From Pseudomonadota bacterium (GTDB lineage Bacteria; Pseudomonadota; Alphaproteobacteria; Acetobacterales; Acetobacteraceae): a stretch of DNA of 64,000 nucleotides. Both the position numbers and the translations under genes were made by a program. The stretch covers positions 115,000 to 178,999 of the forward strand of contig JAJZVV010000008.1 of NCBI GenBank assembly GCA_021845595.1, read 5' to 3'. Below, one piece after another: positions 45,199 through 54,630 of the stretch (its first letter is position 1; every line of letters begins with the position of its first letter). The notes under the pieces were generated by a model. The model saw nothing but the letters and a program-made list of their open reading frames with translations, had not been told where the DNA came from and made no database searches.

Positions 45199-46692
45199 TC
45201 AGCGCCCCTCGGCCAGCAGGCTGAGCTGGCGGCTGTCGTTCTCCGCCATGTCCGAGAGCGCGATCGGATAGTCGCCGGTGAAGCAGGCATCGCAGAAGTG
45301 CGGCGCCTCGGGGTTGCGCCCGGCATGGCCGAGGGCGCGGTAGAGCCCGTCGATGGAAATGAAGGCGAGTGAATCGGCGCCGATGAGCTGCGCCATGGCT
45401 TCGACGTCGTGGCGCGCGGCGAGGAGTTTCTCGCGCTCGGGCGTGTCGATGCCGTAGAAGCAGGAATGCGTCGTCGGCGGCGAGGAGATGCGCATGTGCA
45501 CTTCCGCCGCGCCGGCGGCACGGACCATCTCGACGATCTTGCGGCTGGTGGTGCCGCGCACGATCGAATCGTCGACCAGCACGACACGCTTGCCCTCGAG
45601 GATCGGGCGGTTGGCGGAGTGCTTGAGCTTGACGCCGAGATGGCGGATCTGGTCGGTCGGCTCGATGAAGGTGCGCCCGACATAGTGGTTGCGGATGATG
45701 CCGAGCTCGAACGGCAGCCGGCTCTCCAGCGAATAGCCCATCGCCGCCGGCACGCCCGAATCCGGCACCGGCACGACGACGTCGGCGGGAATGCCGCTCT
45801 CGCGCGCCAGCTCGCGGCCGATGCGCTTGCGCGCCTCGTAGACCGGCGCGCCCTCGACCACCGAGTCGGGACGGGCGAAATAGATGTATTCGAAGACGCA
45901 GAAGCGCGACCGCACGCGGCTGAAGGGGCGGATCGAGTGCACCCCCTGGTCGTTGATCACCACCACCTCTCCGGGCTCGACGTCGCGGACGAACTCGGCC
46001 CCGACGATGTCCAGTGCGCAGGTCTCCGACGCCAGCACCCAGCCGCCGCCAGCCGGCCCTTCGCCGCCGGTGAGGCGGCCGAGGATCAGCGGGCGGACGC
46101 CGAGCGGGTCGCGCGCGCCGATCAGCGCTTCGTTGGAGAGCGCGATCAGGCTGTAGGCGCCGACGACCTGCTTCAGCGCGTCGATCAGCCGGTCCACCAC
46201 GGTCGAATAGAGACTGATCGCGATGAGGTGGATGAACACCTCGCTGTCGGTGGTGGACTGGAACAGGCAGCCGCGCCGCACCAGGGCGCGGCGCAGCGCG
46301 TGGGCGTTGGTGAGGTTGCCGTTGTGCCCGACGGCCAGCCCGCCGAACTCGAAGTCGGCATAGAGCGGCTGGACGTTGCGCAGCACCGTGTCGCCCGTCG
46401 TGGCATAGCGGTTGTGGCCGATGGCATGCGTGCCGGGCAGACCGGCGATGACCTTGGCGTCGCCGAAATTGTCGCCGACCAGGCCAAGCCCGCGATGCAT
46501 GTGGAAGTGCTGCCCGTCGTAAGCGACGATGCCGGTCGCTTCCTGGCCGCGATGCTGCAGCGCGTGCAGCCCGAGCGCGGTGAGCGCGGCGGCGTCGGTC
46601 GAGTTCCACAGGCCGAAAACGCCGCATTCCTCGTGCGGATGGTCATCCTCGTGCGAGGTCGGCTCGGGAAGACCGGACGCAGCCGCTGTCAT
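45199..46692 (-). CDS. purF: amidophosphoribosyltransferase
   Basis: A 497-residue PurF. The Ntn-hydrolase glutaminase domain begins at Cys23 (EECGVFGLW), which means a 22-residue propeptide must be removed. PRPP-binding VVLVDDSIVRGTT and NHYVGRTFIEP lie in the C-terminal phosphoribosyltransferase domain. It catalyses the first committed step of purine synthesis. It overlaps cvpA by ATGA. Confidence 0.96.
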   Translation of the reverse strand: MTAAASGLPEPTSHEDDHPHEECGVFGLWNSTDAAALTALGLHALQHRGQEATGIVAYDGQHFHMHRGLGLVGDNFGDAKVIAGLPGTHAIGHNRYATTGDTVLRNVQPLYADFEFGGLAVGHNGNLTNAHALRRALVRRGCLFQSTTDSEVFIHLIAISLYSTVVDRLIDALKQVVGAYSLIALSNEALIGARDPLGVRPLILGRLTGGEGPAGGGWVLASETCALDIVGAEFVRDVEPGEVVVINDQGVHSIRPFSRVRSRFCVFEYIYFARPDSVVEGAPVYEARKRIGRELARESGIPADVVVPVPDSGVPAAMGYSLESRLPFELGIIRNHYVGRTFIEPTDQIRHLGVKLKHSANRPILEGKRVVLVDDSIVRGTTSRKIVEMVRAAGAAEVHMRISSPPTTHSCFYGIDTPEREKLLAARHDVEAMAQLIGADSLAFISIDGLYRALGHAGRNPEAPHFCDACFTGDYPIALSDMAENDSRQLSLLAEGR

Positions 46693-47327
46693 CGCTTACT
46701 CTCCTGATCGCCGCCCGACCCCGCGCCCTTGGACGGCGCGCGCGAGCCAAGGGCGAAGCCATCGGGGCGAACACGAAGCAGATCCTCCGCTCGTGTCTGC
46801 CGGCCGGGTGGGGCCTCGACATGCAGGCGGCATGCCTCGCCGCTCGTCACCGTGCAGGCCGGGCGCAAAGCGTCGGCCATCCAGCTCGCACCCTCATAGA
46901 CCAGTGGCAGGCTGAGCGCGTCGCGCACGGGTGACGGCCAGCGCTCGACCGGACTGACCCACTGACCAACGATATAGGCGGCGGTGACCAGCACCGCACC
47001 CCGCGCCAGCCCGTAGACGAGGCCGAGCGTGCGATCGAGCCCGCCGAGCGCTGAGCTGCGGGCGAGCCGGCCGAGCAGGGCGGCGACCAGCGAGAAGCCG
47101 ATGAGGGCGATCAGGAACAGCGCGCCGAAGGCGACCGGATCGGCGATGGCCGCGTCCGGGATGACGCTGCGCACCGGGCCTTCGAGGTGACGGAAGAAGG
47201 TCAGGGCGACGTAGAACGCGCCGGCCCAGGCAGCGATGCCGAGGAGCTCACGCACCAAGCCGCGCAGGAAGGCGAGCAGGGCGGAGACGAACAGAACGGC
47301 GAATACGACGAAATCGACCCAGGTCAT
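46689..47327 (-). CDS. cvpA: CvpA-family membrane protein
   Basis: A 212-residue inner-membrane protein with four hydrophobic helices of the CvpA family (WVDFVVFAVLFVSALLAFLR, GLVRELLGIAAWAGAFYVAL) and a soluble basic C-terminus. E. coli CvpA is required for colicin V export and bile tolerance and is coupled to purF, as here. It may affect the envelope. Confidence 0.9.
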   Translation of the reverse strand: MTWVDFVVFAVLFVSALLAFLRGLVRELLGIAAWAGAFYVALTFFRHLEGPVRSVIPDAAIADPVAFGALFLIALIGFSLVAALLGRLARSSALGGLDRTLGLVYGLARGAVLVTAAYIVGQWVSPVERWPSPVRDALSLPLVYEGASWMADALRPACTVTSGEACRLHVEAPPGRQTRAEDLLRVRPDGFALGSRAPSKGAGSGGDQESKR

Positions 47328-47420
47328 GAAACCGCCATCGCTGCCCTGGCGCGATATAGAGGCAGCCGCCCGCGGGCGCCAGGGGCTCCGCGACGGTCGT
47401 GCGACACTTCGGCGCTCTGT

Positions 47421-48797
47421 TCAGGAGGCCGGAGCGCCGAGGCGCAGGATGAGATCGGCGAGATGGCCGATCTCGCCGAGCCCGAGCCCCTCGGGTGGAC
47501 GGAATCCGCGCGGCGCCCGCGCCAGCCGCCGCGGCAGGCAGGCGGCGGTGAAGCCGAGCTTGGCGGCCTCCTTCAGCCGCGCCTCCGCCTGCGCCACCTG
47601 CCGCACCTCCCCGGACAGCCCGACCTCGCCGAAGAACACCATGCCGGGATCCACGGGCACGCCGCCGGCGGCCGAGATCAGCGCCGCCGCCACCGCCAGA
47701 TCGGCCGCCGGCTCGGTCACTTTCAGCCCGCCGGCGATGTTGAGGAACACGTCGCGCCCGGCCAGCCGCAACCCGCAGCGCGCCTCCAGTACCGCCAGCA
47801 GCATCGCCAGCCGCCCCCCCTCCCAGCCCAGCACCGCCCGCCGCGGCGGGCCCGCCGCCTCGGCGCCGAGCAGGGCCTGGACCTCGAGCAGCACCGGCCG
47901 CGTCCCCTCCAGCCCGGCGAAGACGGCGCTGCCGGCGACATTGCCGCGCCGCTCGGCGAGGAACAGTGCCGAGGGGTTGGCGACCTCGGCCAGTCCGCGA
48001 TCGGTCATGGCAAAGACGCCGATCTCGTCGGTGGCGCCGAACCGATTCTTCACCCCGCGCAGGATGCGGAACTGGTGCCCGCGGTCGCCTTCGAAATACA
48101 GCACCGCGTCGACCATGTGCTCGAGCACGCGTGGCCCGGCGATGGCGCCGTCCTTGGTGACATGGCCGACCAGCACCAGGGCGAAGCCGACCGACTTGGC
48201 CAGGCGCACCAGCTCGAAGGCGCTGGCGCGGACCTGGCTCACCGTGCCGGGGGCGGAGTCGAGGGTTTCGAGCCACATCGTCTGGATCGAATCGATCACC
48301 ACCAGGGCGGCGTCGCGCTCGGCCTCCAGCGCGGCGGCGATGTCGGCCAGCGCGGTGGCGGCGGCGAGCCCCAGGGGCGCGGACTCCAGCCCGAGCCTCC
48401 GGGCGCGCAGCCGCACCTGCGCCACCGATTCCTCGCCCGAGATATAGAGCACCCGCCGCCCGGCCCGGGCCAGCGCGGCGGCCGCCTGCAGCATGAGCGT
48501 CGATTTCCCGATGCCGGGATCGCCGCTGACCAGCACCGCCGAGCCGGGCACGAAGCCGCCGCCGAGCACGCGGTCCAGCTCCGCCATGGCCGAGGGCACG
48601 CGCGGCGGCGGCTCGGCCTCGCCGGCGAGGCCGACGAAAGCGACCCGCGCGGCCCGCCCTCGCGGCACCGAGGCCGGGCTGGCCGGAGCCTCCTCGGCGA
48701 GGCTGTTCCAGGCCCCGCAGCTCTCGCAGCGGCCGAGCCATTTAGCGGTGACGGCGCCGCATTCGGCGCAGACAAAGCGGGCCTTTTCGCGCGCCAT
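47421..48797 (-). CDS. radA: DNA repair protein RadA
   Basis: A 458-residue RadA/Sms. A zinc finger (CAECGAVTAKWLGRCESCGAW) at the N-terminus precedes a RecA-like ATPase with Walker A GDPGIGKST, the family-specific KNRFG motif and a C-terminal Lon-type domain. It helps process recombination intermediates and branch migration. Its ATG overlaps the nadK stop by one base. Confidence 0.95.
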   Translation of the reverse strand: MAREKARFVCAECGAVTAKWLGRCESCGAWNSLAEEAPASPASVPRGRAARVAFVGLAGEAEPPPRVPSAMAELDRVLGGGFVPGSAVLVSGDPGIGKSTLMLQAAAALARAGRRVLYISGEESVAQVRLRARRLGLESAPLGLAAATALADIAAALEAERDAALVVIDSIQTMWLETLDSAPGTVSQVRASAFELVRLAKSVGFALVLVGHVTKDGAIAGPRVLEHMVDAVLYFEGDRGHQFRILRGVKNRFGATDEIGVFAMTDRGLAEVANPSALFLAERRGNVAGSAVFAGLEGTRPVLLEVQALLGAEAAGPPRRAVLGWEGGRLAMLLAVLEARCGLRLAGRDVFLNIAGGLKVTEPAADLAVAAALISAAGGVPVDPGMVFFGEVGLSGEVRQVAQAEARLKEAAKLGFTAACLPRRLARAPRGFRPPEGLGLGEIGHLADLILRLGAPAS

Positions 48798-49570
48798 CAG
48801 ACCGTGAACTGTTCGGCGATGATGCGCTCCGACAGCGCCTGGTCCGGGTCGAACAGCACCCGCACGGTGACGCCCCGATCCTCGCTCACGGCCACGGACA
48901 GCACGTCGCGCACTTCGGTGAAGTCGGCCACCGCCGCCACCGGGCGCTTCTCGGCCTCGAGAACCTCGAACAGCACCTCGGCGCTGGCGGGCAGCAGCGC
49001 GCCGCGCCAGCGGCGGGGGCGGAAGGCGGAAATCGGCGTCATCGGCAGCAGATCGGCCGAAAGCGGCACGATCGGGCCGTGGGCGGACAGATTATAGGCG
49101 GTCGAGCCCGCGGGCGTGGAGATCAGGATGCCATCGCAGATCAGCTCCGGCATGCGCACCCGCCCATCCACGGTGATGCGGATCTTGGCCGCCTGGCGCA
49201 GTTCGCGCAGCAGGGAGACCTCGTTCAGCGCCAGAGCCTCCTCCACCGCGCCGCCTTTGGTCACCGCGTGCATCCGCAGCGGGTGCAGTTCGGCGGCCTG
49301 GGCGCGGGCGATGCGCTCGGGCACATCGTCCTCGCCATAGGCGTTCATGAGGAACCCGACCGAGCCGCAATTCATGCCGTAGACAGGGAGATTCCGCCCA
49401 AGCAGCAGGTGCAGCGTTTCCAGCATGAAGCCGTCCCCGCCGAGCGCGACGACGACGCCGGCCTCGTCGAGCGAGGTCTCCCCGTAGCGCGCCAGCAGCC
49501 GCGCCCTGCTCTGCGCGGCAAGATCCGTGGGCGCGGCGAGAAAGGCGACCCGCGGCGCGGCGAGACTCAT
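48797..49570 (-). CDS. nadK: NAD kinase
   Basis: A 257-residue NAD kinase, with the GGDG motif at residues 44-47 ([10 protein letters not shown]), NEVSLLRE and [20 protein letters not shown]. It phosphorylates NAD to NADP in the cytosol. ATG at 49570 overlaps the stop of the amidase gene by ATGA, and is preferred to the longer ORF. Confidence 0.94.
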   Translation of the reverse strand: MSLAAPRVAFLAAPTDLAAQSRARLLARYGETSLDEAGVVVALGGDGFMLETLHLLLGRNLPVYGMNCGSVGFLMNAYGEDDVPERIARAQAAELHPLRMHAVTKGGAVEEALALNEVSLLRELRQAAKIRITVDGRVRMPELICDGILISTPAGSTAYNLSAHGPIVPLSADLLPMTPISAFRPRRWRGALLPASAEVLFEVLEAEKRPVAAVADFTEVRDVLSVAVSEDRGVTVRVLFDPDQALSERIIAEQFTV

Positions 49571-50400
49571 GCCAGCTTGCGATGATCGAGAACGGGCATG
49601 TCCGCGCGCACCCGCGTGGTGCGGGCACGGTCCAGCCGGGCGCTGCTCCACCCGATGCCGTCGGACGCCTGCGCCACCACCAAGCCCCAGGGATCGCAGA
49701 TCAGCGAATGGCCATAGGTGAAGCGCGGCTCCCCGCGATCCTCATGCCGCCCCCAGGTCGCCGGCGCGGCGAGCCAGCACTGGGTCTCGATGGCGCGGGC
49801 ACGGATCAGCGGCTCCCAATGGTCCTTGCCGGTCTGCAGGGTGAAGGCCGAGGGCAGCAGGATCAGCTCCGCCCCGGCACGGCGCAAGGCGAGGAACAGC
49901 TCGGGAAAGCGCAGATCATAGCAGATCGCCAGCCCGACGGTGACCTCGCCGGCGGCGAAGGTCACCACCGCCTCGCCGCCGCCATAGACGCGGCTCTCAC
50001 GGTAGCCCGTGCCGTCGGGCGCGACGATGTCGAACAGGTGGATTTTGCGGTAGCGCGCCAACTCGGCGCCATCGCGGCCGAATACGACGGTGGTGTTGAA
50101 CAGGCGCTCGCCATCCAGTTCGGCCAGCGACCCGCCATGGACGATGACGCGCCGGCTGCGGGCGATCGCGCGCAGCGCCTCGTAGGCCGGCCCGCCGGGC
50201 AGGTTCGAGCCGGCCGGGGGCAGCGCCTCGGCCTCGCGGAACTTCTGTGCTCGGTCGCCGCCGAGGCAGGTCCACATTTCCGGCAGCGCGACGAGGTCCG
50301 GCCGGTCGGCGTCGAGCGCGGCGCCGATCAGCGCCTCGGCCTGGGCGACATTGGCCGCCTTGTCGGCGCCGGGATTCATCTGGACGACGCTGATGCGCAT
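49567..50400 (-). CDS. carbon-nitrogen hydrolase (nitrilase superfamily)
   Basis: A 277-residue amidase with the Glu-Lys-Cys triad: Glu41 (ALPEMW), Lys119 (YRKIHLFD) and Cys160 ([12 protein letters not shown]). The pattern is that of Nit1/Nit2 proteins, which act as omega-amidases or deaminated-glutathione amidases, so metabolite repair is likely. ATG at 50400 ([11 protein letters not shown]) is the family start; the longer ORF is not used. Coupled with nadK. Confidence 0.9.
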   Translation of the reverse strand: MRISVVQMNPGADKAANVAQAEALIGAALDADRPDLVALPEMWTCLGGDRAQKFREAEALPPAGSNLPGGPAYEALRAIARSRRVIVHGGSLAELDGERLFNTTVVFGRDGAELARYRKIHLFDIVAPDGTGYRESRVYGGGEAVVTFAAGEVTVGLAICYDLRFPELFLALRRAGAELILLPSAFTLQTGKDHWEPLIRARAIETQCWLAAPATWGRHEDRGEPRFTYGHSLICDPWGLVVAQASDGIGWSSARLDRARTTRVRADMPVLDHRKLA

Positions 50401-50407
50401 GACGGGA

Positions 50408-50827
50408 TCAGCGGCCGAGACGCGGTTCGGCCCGCGTGGCCCGCGCCGCCGCCGCCTCGCGCGCGGCCCTGAGCGGGGCGGTCTCGCTGACCGCGCGCGG
50501 TGCGCGTTCCGGCGCCGGCGGAATCGGCGGCCGAACGGAGGGCGCCTCGCCGCGCGCGGGCGGCGCGATCTCGCCGTCCGGCTCGGCGTAGAGCAGGACT
50601 TCATCATGCGGCGTGCCGCGAATGGGCTCCGGCAGGCGCAGGGCGAGATTGCGGATCTCGCCCTGAATCTCGTCGAGGCGCGCGTCGATCATCTCCAGCC
50701 TCCCTTTCAGCCCGATGACGCTGAACGGCATCATCAGGAAGGCCAGCGCGTAGAGCAAAGCGACGACGAGAACGGCGATCGGTACCCACCAGGGCAGCCA
50801 GGGCGGCAGGACGAAGGGCAAGGTCAT
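50408..50827 (-). CDS. small membrane-anchored protein of unknown function
   Basis: A 139-residue protein with one N-terminal transmembrane segment (LPWWVPIAVLVVALLYALAF) followed by a short helical region (RLEMIDARLDEIQGEIRNLA) and a long Pro/Ala/Arg-rich, probably disordered tail. No family recognised. It lies 7 bp upstream of the amidase gene and probably shares its transcript. Confidence 0.7.
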   Translation of the reverse strand: MTLPFVLPPWLPWWVPIAVLVVALLYALAFLMMPFSVIGLKGRLEMIDARLDEIQGEIRNLALRLPEPIRGTPHDEVLLYAEPDGEIAPPARGEAPSVRPPIPPAPERAPRAVSETAPLRAAREAAAARATRAEPRLGR

Positions 50828-50912
50828 GACCTGACTCTAGCATCGCCGGCCGCTGCAGGCGATTCCCCCACCGGCCCTTGGCGCCGCCGCGGATCGGCAC
50901 GATCTTGCCGCC

Positions 50913-51776
50913 ATGAACGGCACGCTCCTGGTGATCGGGCTCGGCTACAGCGGCACGGCGGCGGCGCTGGCGGCGGCGCGCGCCGGCTTCGCGGTCAGCG
51001 GCACGAGCCGCCGCCCTGCCCCGCCCTGCATCCCCGTGCTCGGCTTCGAACAGGCCGCCCCGGCGCTGACGCACGCGACGCATCTGCTCGTCACCGCCGC
51101 CCCGGACGAGGCCGGCGACCCGACGCTGGCGCGCCACGGCGCGGCGATCGCGGCGGCGCCGGCGCTGCGGTGGCTCGGCTATTGCTCGACCACCGGCGTC
51201 TATGGCGATCGGGATGGCGGCTGGGTCGACGAGACCTCGCCGCCGGCCCCCGGGTCCGAGCGCGCCCGGCGGCGGCTCGCGGCGGAGCAGGCCTGGCGCG
51301 ACCTCGCGGCGGCGAAGGGCTGCGCGCTCGACCTCATCCGCCTCGCCGGAATCTACGGGCCCGGGCGCAGCGCCCTCGACGATCTCCGCGCCGGCACGGC
51401 GCGGCGGATCCTCAAGCCCGGCCACGCCTTCGGGCGCATCCATCGCGACGACATCGCCGGCGGCATCCTCGCCGCCATGGTGCAGGTTCGAACGCCGGGC
51501 GCGCGGGTGCTGAATTTCGCAGACGATTTGCCGGCCGAGAGCGCGGCGGTGCTCGCCTGCGCCGCCGCCCTGCTCGGCCGTGCGCCGCCGCCGGCGATCC
51601 AATTCGCCGAGGCGGTGGCCGCGATGAGCCCGATGGCGCGTAGCTTCTGGGCCGAGAACCGGAAGGTCGCCAGCGCCGCGACCCAGGCCGCGCTCGGCCG
51701 GCGCTGGCGCTACCCGAGCTATCGCGAGGGGCTAGACGCGATCCTGGCCGAGGAGCGGGGCGAGCGTCCGGCGTAG
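50913..51776 (+). CDS. NAD-dependent epimerase/dehydratase-like protein (YeeZ-like)
   Basis: A 287-residue extended-SDR-fold protein. The N-terminal GLGYSGTAAALAA binds the dinucleotide, STTGVYGDRDGGWVDE is the YeeZ/epimerase substrate region, and RLAGIYGPGRSALDDLRAG follows. The catalytic YxxxK is not classical, so activity is uncertain. It runs 45 bp into the convergent alpha/beta hydrolase gene. Confidence 0.8.
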   Translation: MNGTLLVIGLGYSGTAAALAAARAGFAVSGTSRRPAPPCIPVLGFEQAAPALTHATHLLVTAAPDEAGDPTLARHGAAIAAAPALRWLGYCSTTGVYGDRDGGWVDETSPPAPGSERARRRLAAEQAWRDLAAAKGCALDLIRLAGIYGPGRSALDDLRAGTARRILKPGHAFGRIHRDDIAGGILAAMVQVRTPGARVLNFADDLPAESAAVLACAAALLGRAPPPAIQFAEAVAAMSPMARSFWAENRKVASAATQAALGRRWRYPSYREGLDAILAEERGERPA

Positions 51777-52490
51777 CAGCGCCAAATCCTGCGGCCGGGA
51801 CAGGCGATGATCGCCGTCCTTGATCAGGGTCAGCTGCACGTCCGCGGATTGCAGACGCTCGCCGAGGCGCAGCGCCAGTTCCCAGGGGACGTCCGGATCG
51901 GCCTGGCCGTGCAGCAGGCGCACCGGGCAGGTGATGGGGATCGGCGCGTCGAGCAGCAGATGCGCCCTCCCCTCCTCGATCAGCGCCAGCGTGATCGGCG
52001 TCGGCGGGCCGTAGCGGCTCGGCACGGTGATCATGCCCTGCGCCCGCAGTCGGTCGCGCTCCTCGAAGCTCATCGCCGCCCACATCAGGGATTCGGTGAA
52101 GTCCGGCGCCGCGGCGATGCCGAGCAGCCCGGCCACCCGCCCGGGCCGGGCCAGCGCGACGAGCAGCGCGATCCAGCCGCCCATCGACGAGCCGGCCAGG
52201 ACCAGCTTCCCCTCGGGCTCGGCGTCGATCACCGCCAGCGCGTCTTCGGTCCAGCGCCCGATCGTGCCCGCCTCGAACCGTCCGGTGCTGGCCCCGTGGC
52301 CGGAATAGTCCAGCCGGAGCATCGCCTGGCCACTGGCGCGGCACCACTCGGCCAGAGCGGTCGCCTTTTCCCCGGTCATATCGCTACCGAACCCGGGCAG
52401 GAACACGAGGGTCGGCCCCCGCCCCGGCAGCCGGCGCCAGGCGATCTCGACCCCGCCGGCGCGTGCCAGCCGTCCCGTCCGCTCGGCCAT
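51732..52490 (-). CDS. alpha/beta hydrolase
   Basis: A 252-residue serine hydrolase with the nucleophile Ser102 in GSSMGG, the acid in HGQADPDVPWE and the histidine in DGDHRLSRPQD. The oxyanion region LPGFGSDMTGEKA and RLDYSGHGAS resemble BEM46/palmitoyl-thioesterase-like hydrolases. The ATG at 52490 follows AGAGGAGGGG; it is the best start. Its start is 42 bp from the divergent glycosyltransferase gene start. Confidence 0.88.
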   Translation of the reverse strand: MAERTGRLARAGGVEIAWRRLPGRGPTLVFLPGFGSDMTGEKATALAEWCRASGQAMLRLDYSGHGASTGRFEAGTIGRWTEDALAVIDAEPEGKLVLAGSSMGGWIALLVALARPGRVAGLLGIAAAPDFTESLMWAAMSFEERDRLRAQGMITVPSRYGPPTPITLALIEEGRAHLLLDAPIPITCPVRLLHGQADPDVPWELALRLGERLQSADVQLTLIKDGDHRLSRPQDLALLRRTLAPLLGQDRV

Positions 52491-52532
52491 CGGCCCCTCC
52501 TCTGCAGTTTGGCCCATGCTATAGCGCGGCGC

Positions 52533-53687
52533 ATGGCGCGACACGCGGAAAACTCGGGCGGCAGCGGCCGCGTGCTGCTGGTGCTGCCGGCGCTCGACGC
52601 CGGCGGGGTCGAGCATGTCGTCGTCGAACTGGCCGAGGCGCTCGCCGGGGCAGGCCTTCCCGGCCTCGTCGCCTCCGCCGGCGGCGGCATGGTCGGCGCC
52701 ATCGAGCAGTCCGGGCTGCGCCATGTCCGGCTGCCGCTCGACCGGCGTGGGCCGGGGGCGATCTGGGGCAATGCCGGGGCGCTGGCGCGGCTGATCGCGA
52801 CCGAACGGATCGCCCTCGTCCACGCCCATTCCCGCGCCCCCGCCTGGTCCGCGTGGCTCGCCTGCCGGCGCACCGGTGCGCGGTTCGTCACCTCGTATCA
52901 CAGCCCCTACACCGAGGGGCTGCCGGGCAAGCGCCTCTATAATTCGGTGATGGCCAAGGGCGAGCGGGTGATCGCGGTCAGCCGCTATGTCGCCGACCTG
53001 ATCGGCGCCCGCCATGGCACCGAGCCGGCGCGGCTCCGGGTGATCCCGAACGGCGTCGATCCGGCCCGGTTCGACCCGGCCGCCGTCGGCGCCGACCGGC
53101 TCGCCGCGATTCGTGCCGCCTGGACCGTGCCGCCGGAGACGAAGACCATCCTGCTGCCGGGCCGGCTCACCGGCTGGAAGGGCCAGCGCGTGCTGATCGC
53201 GGCGCTGGCGCGCCTGGCGCGGCGCGACACGGTTGGCGTGCTGGTCGGCGCCGAGCAGGGAAGGCACCGCTATGTCGCTGAATTGCGCGCCCTCGCGGCC
53301 TCGCTCGGCGTCGCCGACCGGCTGCGCATCCCCGGCCCGACGGCGGACATGCCGGCCGCCCTGCTCGCGGCCGACATCGTGGTCAACGCGTCGACCGACC
53401 CCGAAGGCTTCGGGCGCACCATCATCGAGGCGCAGGCGATGGAGCGGGTCGTCATCGCCGCCGACCATGGCGCGGCGCGCGAGACGGTGCGCGAGGGCGA
53501 AACCGGATTCCGCGTCGCGCCCGGCGACGCCGCCGCGCTGGCAGCCGCGCTCGATGCCGCGCTGGCACTGCCGGAGGCGACCCGCGCCGCGCTCGGCGCC
53601 CGTGCCCGCGCCGTCGCCGGCGGCGAATACTCCATCGCCGCGATGCAGGCGGCGCACCTGTCGGTCTATCGCGAGCTGCTCGAGTGA
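52533..53687 (+). CDS. glycosyltransferase family 4
   Basis: A 384-residue GT-B enzyme: an N-terminal Rossmann domain (VLLVLPALDAGGVEHVVVEL) and a C-terminal GT4 domain with VIPNGVDPARF, ILLPGRLTGWKGQRVLIAAL and DPEGFGRTIIEAQAM (the E-x7-E type retaining motif). It probably adds a sugar to lipopolysaccharide or a surface glycan. The next gene, a GT9 heptosyltransferase-like gene, overlaps it by GTGA. Confidence 0.88.
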   Translation: MARHAENSGGSGRVLLVLPALDAGGVEHVVVELAEALAGAGLPGLVASAGGGMVGAIEQSGLRHVRLPLDRRGPGAIWGNAGALARLIATERIALVHAHSRAPAWSAWLACRRTGARFVTSYHSPYTEGLPGKRLYNSVMAKGERVIAVSRYVADLIGARHGTEPARLRVIPNGVDPARFDPAAVGADRLAAIRAAWTVPPETKTILLPGRLTGWKGQRVLIAALARLARRDTVGVLVGAEQGRHRYVAELRALAASLGVADRLRIPGPTADMPAALLAADIVVNASTDPEGFGRTIIEAQAMERVVIAADHGAARETVREGETGFRVAPGDAAALAAALDAALALPEATRAALGARARAVAGGEYSIAAMQAAHLSVYRELLE

Positions 53688-54592
53688 GGATTCTCGTCAT
53701 CCGCCTCGGCGCGCTGGGGGATTTCGTGCTGAGTTTCGCCCCCTTCGCCGCTATTCGCGCACACCACCCCGGCGCCGAGATCACGCTGCTGACCACCGCC
53801 CCTTTCGCCGCTCTGGCCGAGCGGGCGCCGTGGTTCGACCGCGTCTCGGTCGATCGCAGGCCCTCCTGGTGGCAGGTCGGCGGCATTGCGCGACTGGCGC
53901 GCCAGCTGCGCGGCTTCGACCTCGTCTACGACCTGCAGACCTCGGCCCGTTCGGCGCGATATTTCCGCCTCGCCGGCCGGCCGCCGTGGTCCGGCGTCGC
54001 GCCCGGGTGCTCGCTGCCGCACGCCAACCCGGCACGGGACGGGATGCACACGCTGGAGCGCCAGCACGAGCAGCTCGAAATGGCGGGGATCGCGGAGTTT
54101 CCCACCCCCGACCTGGCTTGGCTCGCCGGCCCCGGGCCGGAGGGATTCGGTCTCGCCCCGCCATACGCGCTGCTCGTGCCCGGCGCGGCGCCGCATCGGC
54201 CGGAGAAGCGCTGGCCGGCGCCCCGCTTCGGTGCGCTGGCCGCGGTCCTGGCCCGCCGGGGCCTCATTCCGGTGGTGCTCGGCACCGCCGCCGAGGCGCC
54301 GCTCGCGGCCGCGATCCGGGCCGCGGCGCCGGCGACGCGCGACCTCACGGGGCACACGTCCATTGCCGACATCGCGGCGCTCGCTGCCGGCGCCACCCTG
54401 GCGGTGGGCAACGACACCGGCCCGATGCACCTGATCACCGCCACGGGCTGCCCGTCGCTGGTTCTGTTCTCGGCCGCCTCCGATCCGGCGCTGACCGCCC
54501 CGCGCGGACCGCACGGGGCCTGGCCCACGGTGCTCCGCGTCGCGGATCTGGCGGATCTGCCGCTGGAACGGGTTGAAGCGGCGCTGCCATGA
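53684..54592 (+). CDS. glycosyltransferase family 9 (heptosyltransferase-like)
   Basis: A 302-residue GT9 protein with the N-terminal ILVIRLGALGDFVLSFAPFA signature and the C-terminal GNDTGPMHLITATGCPSLVLF motif of ADP-heptose:LPS heptosyltransferases. It likely works with the upstream GT4 on lipopolysaccharide core. GTG start at 53684. Confidence 0.88.
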   Translation: MRILVIRLGALGDFVLSFAPFAAIRAHHPGAEITLLTTAPFAALAERAPWFDRVSVDRRPSWWQVGGIARLARQLRGFDLVYDLQTSARSARYFRLAGRPPWSGVAPGCSLPHANPARDGMHTLERQHEQLEMAGIAEFPTPDLAWLAGPGPEGFGLAPPYALLVPGAAPHRPEKRWPAPRFGALAAVLARRGLIPVVLGTAAEAPLAAAIRAAAPATRDLTGHTSIADIAALAAGATLAVGNDTGPMHLITATGCPSLVLFSAASDPALTAPRGPHGAWPTVLRVADLADLPLERVEAALP

Positions 54593-54630
54593 GGCCATAG
54601 AAGCGCCCGCGCGCCCAACCGGAGACTGCC

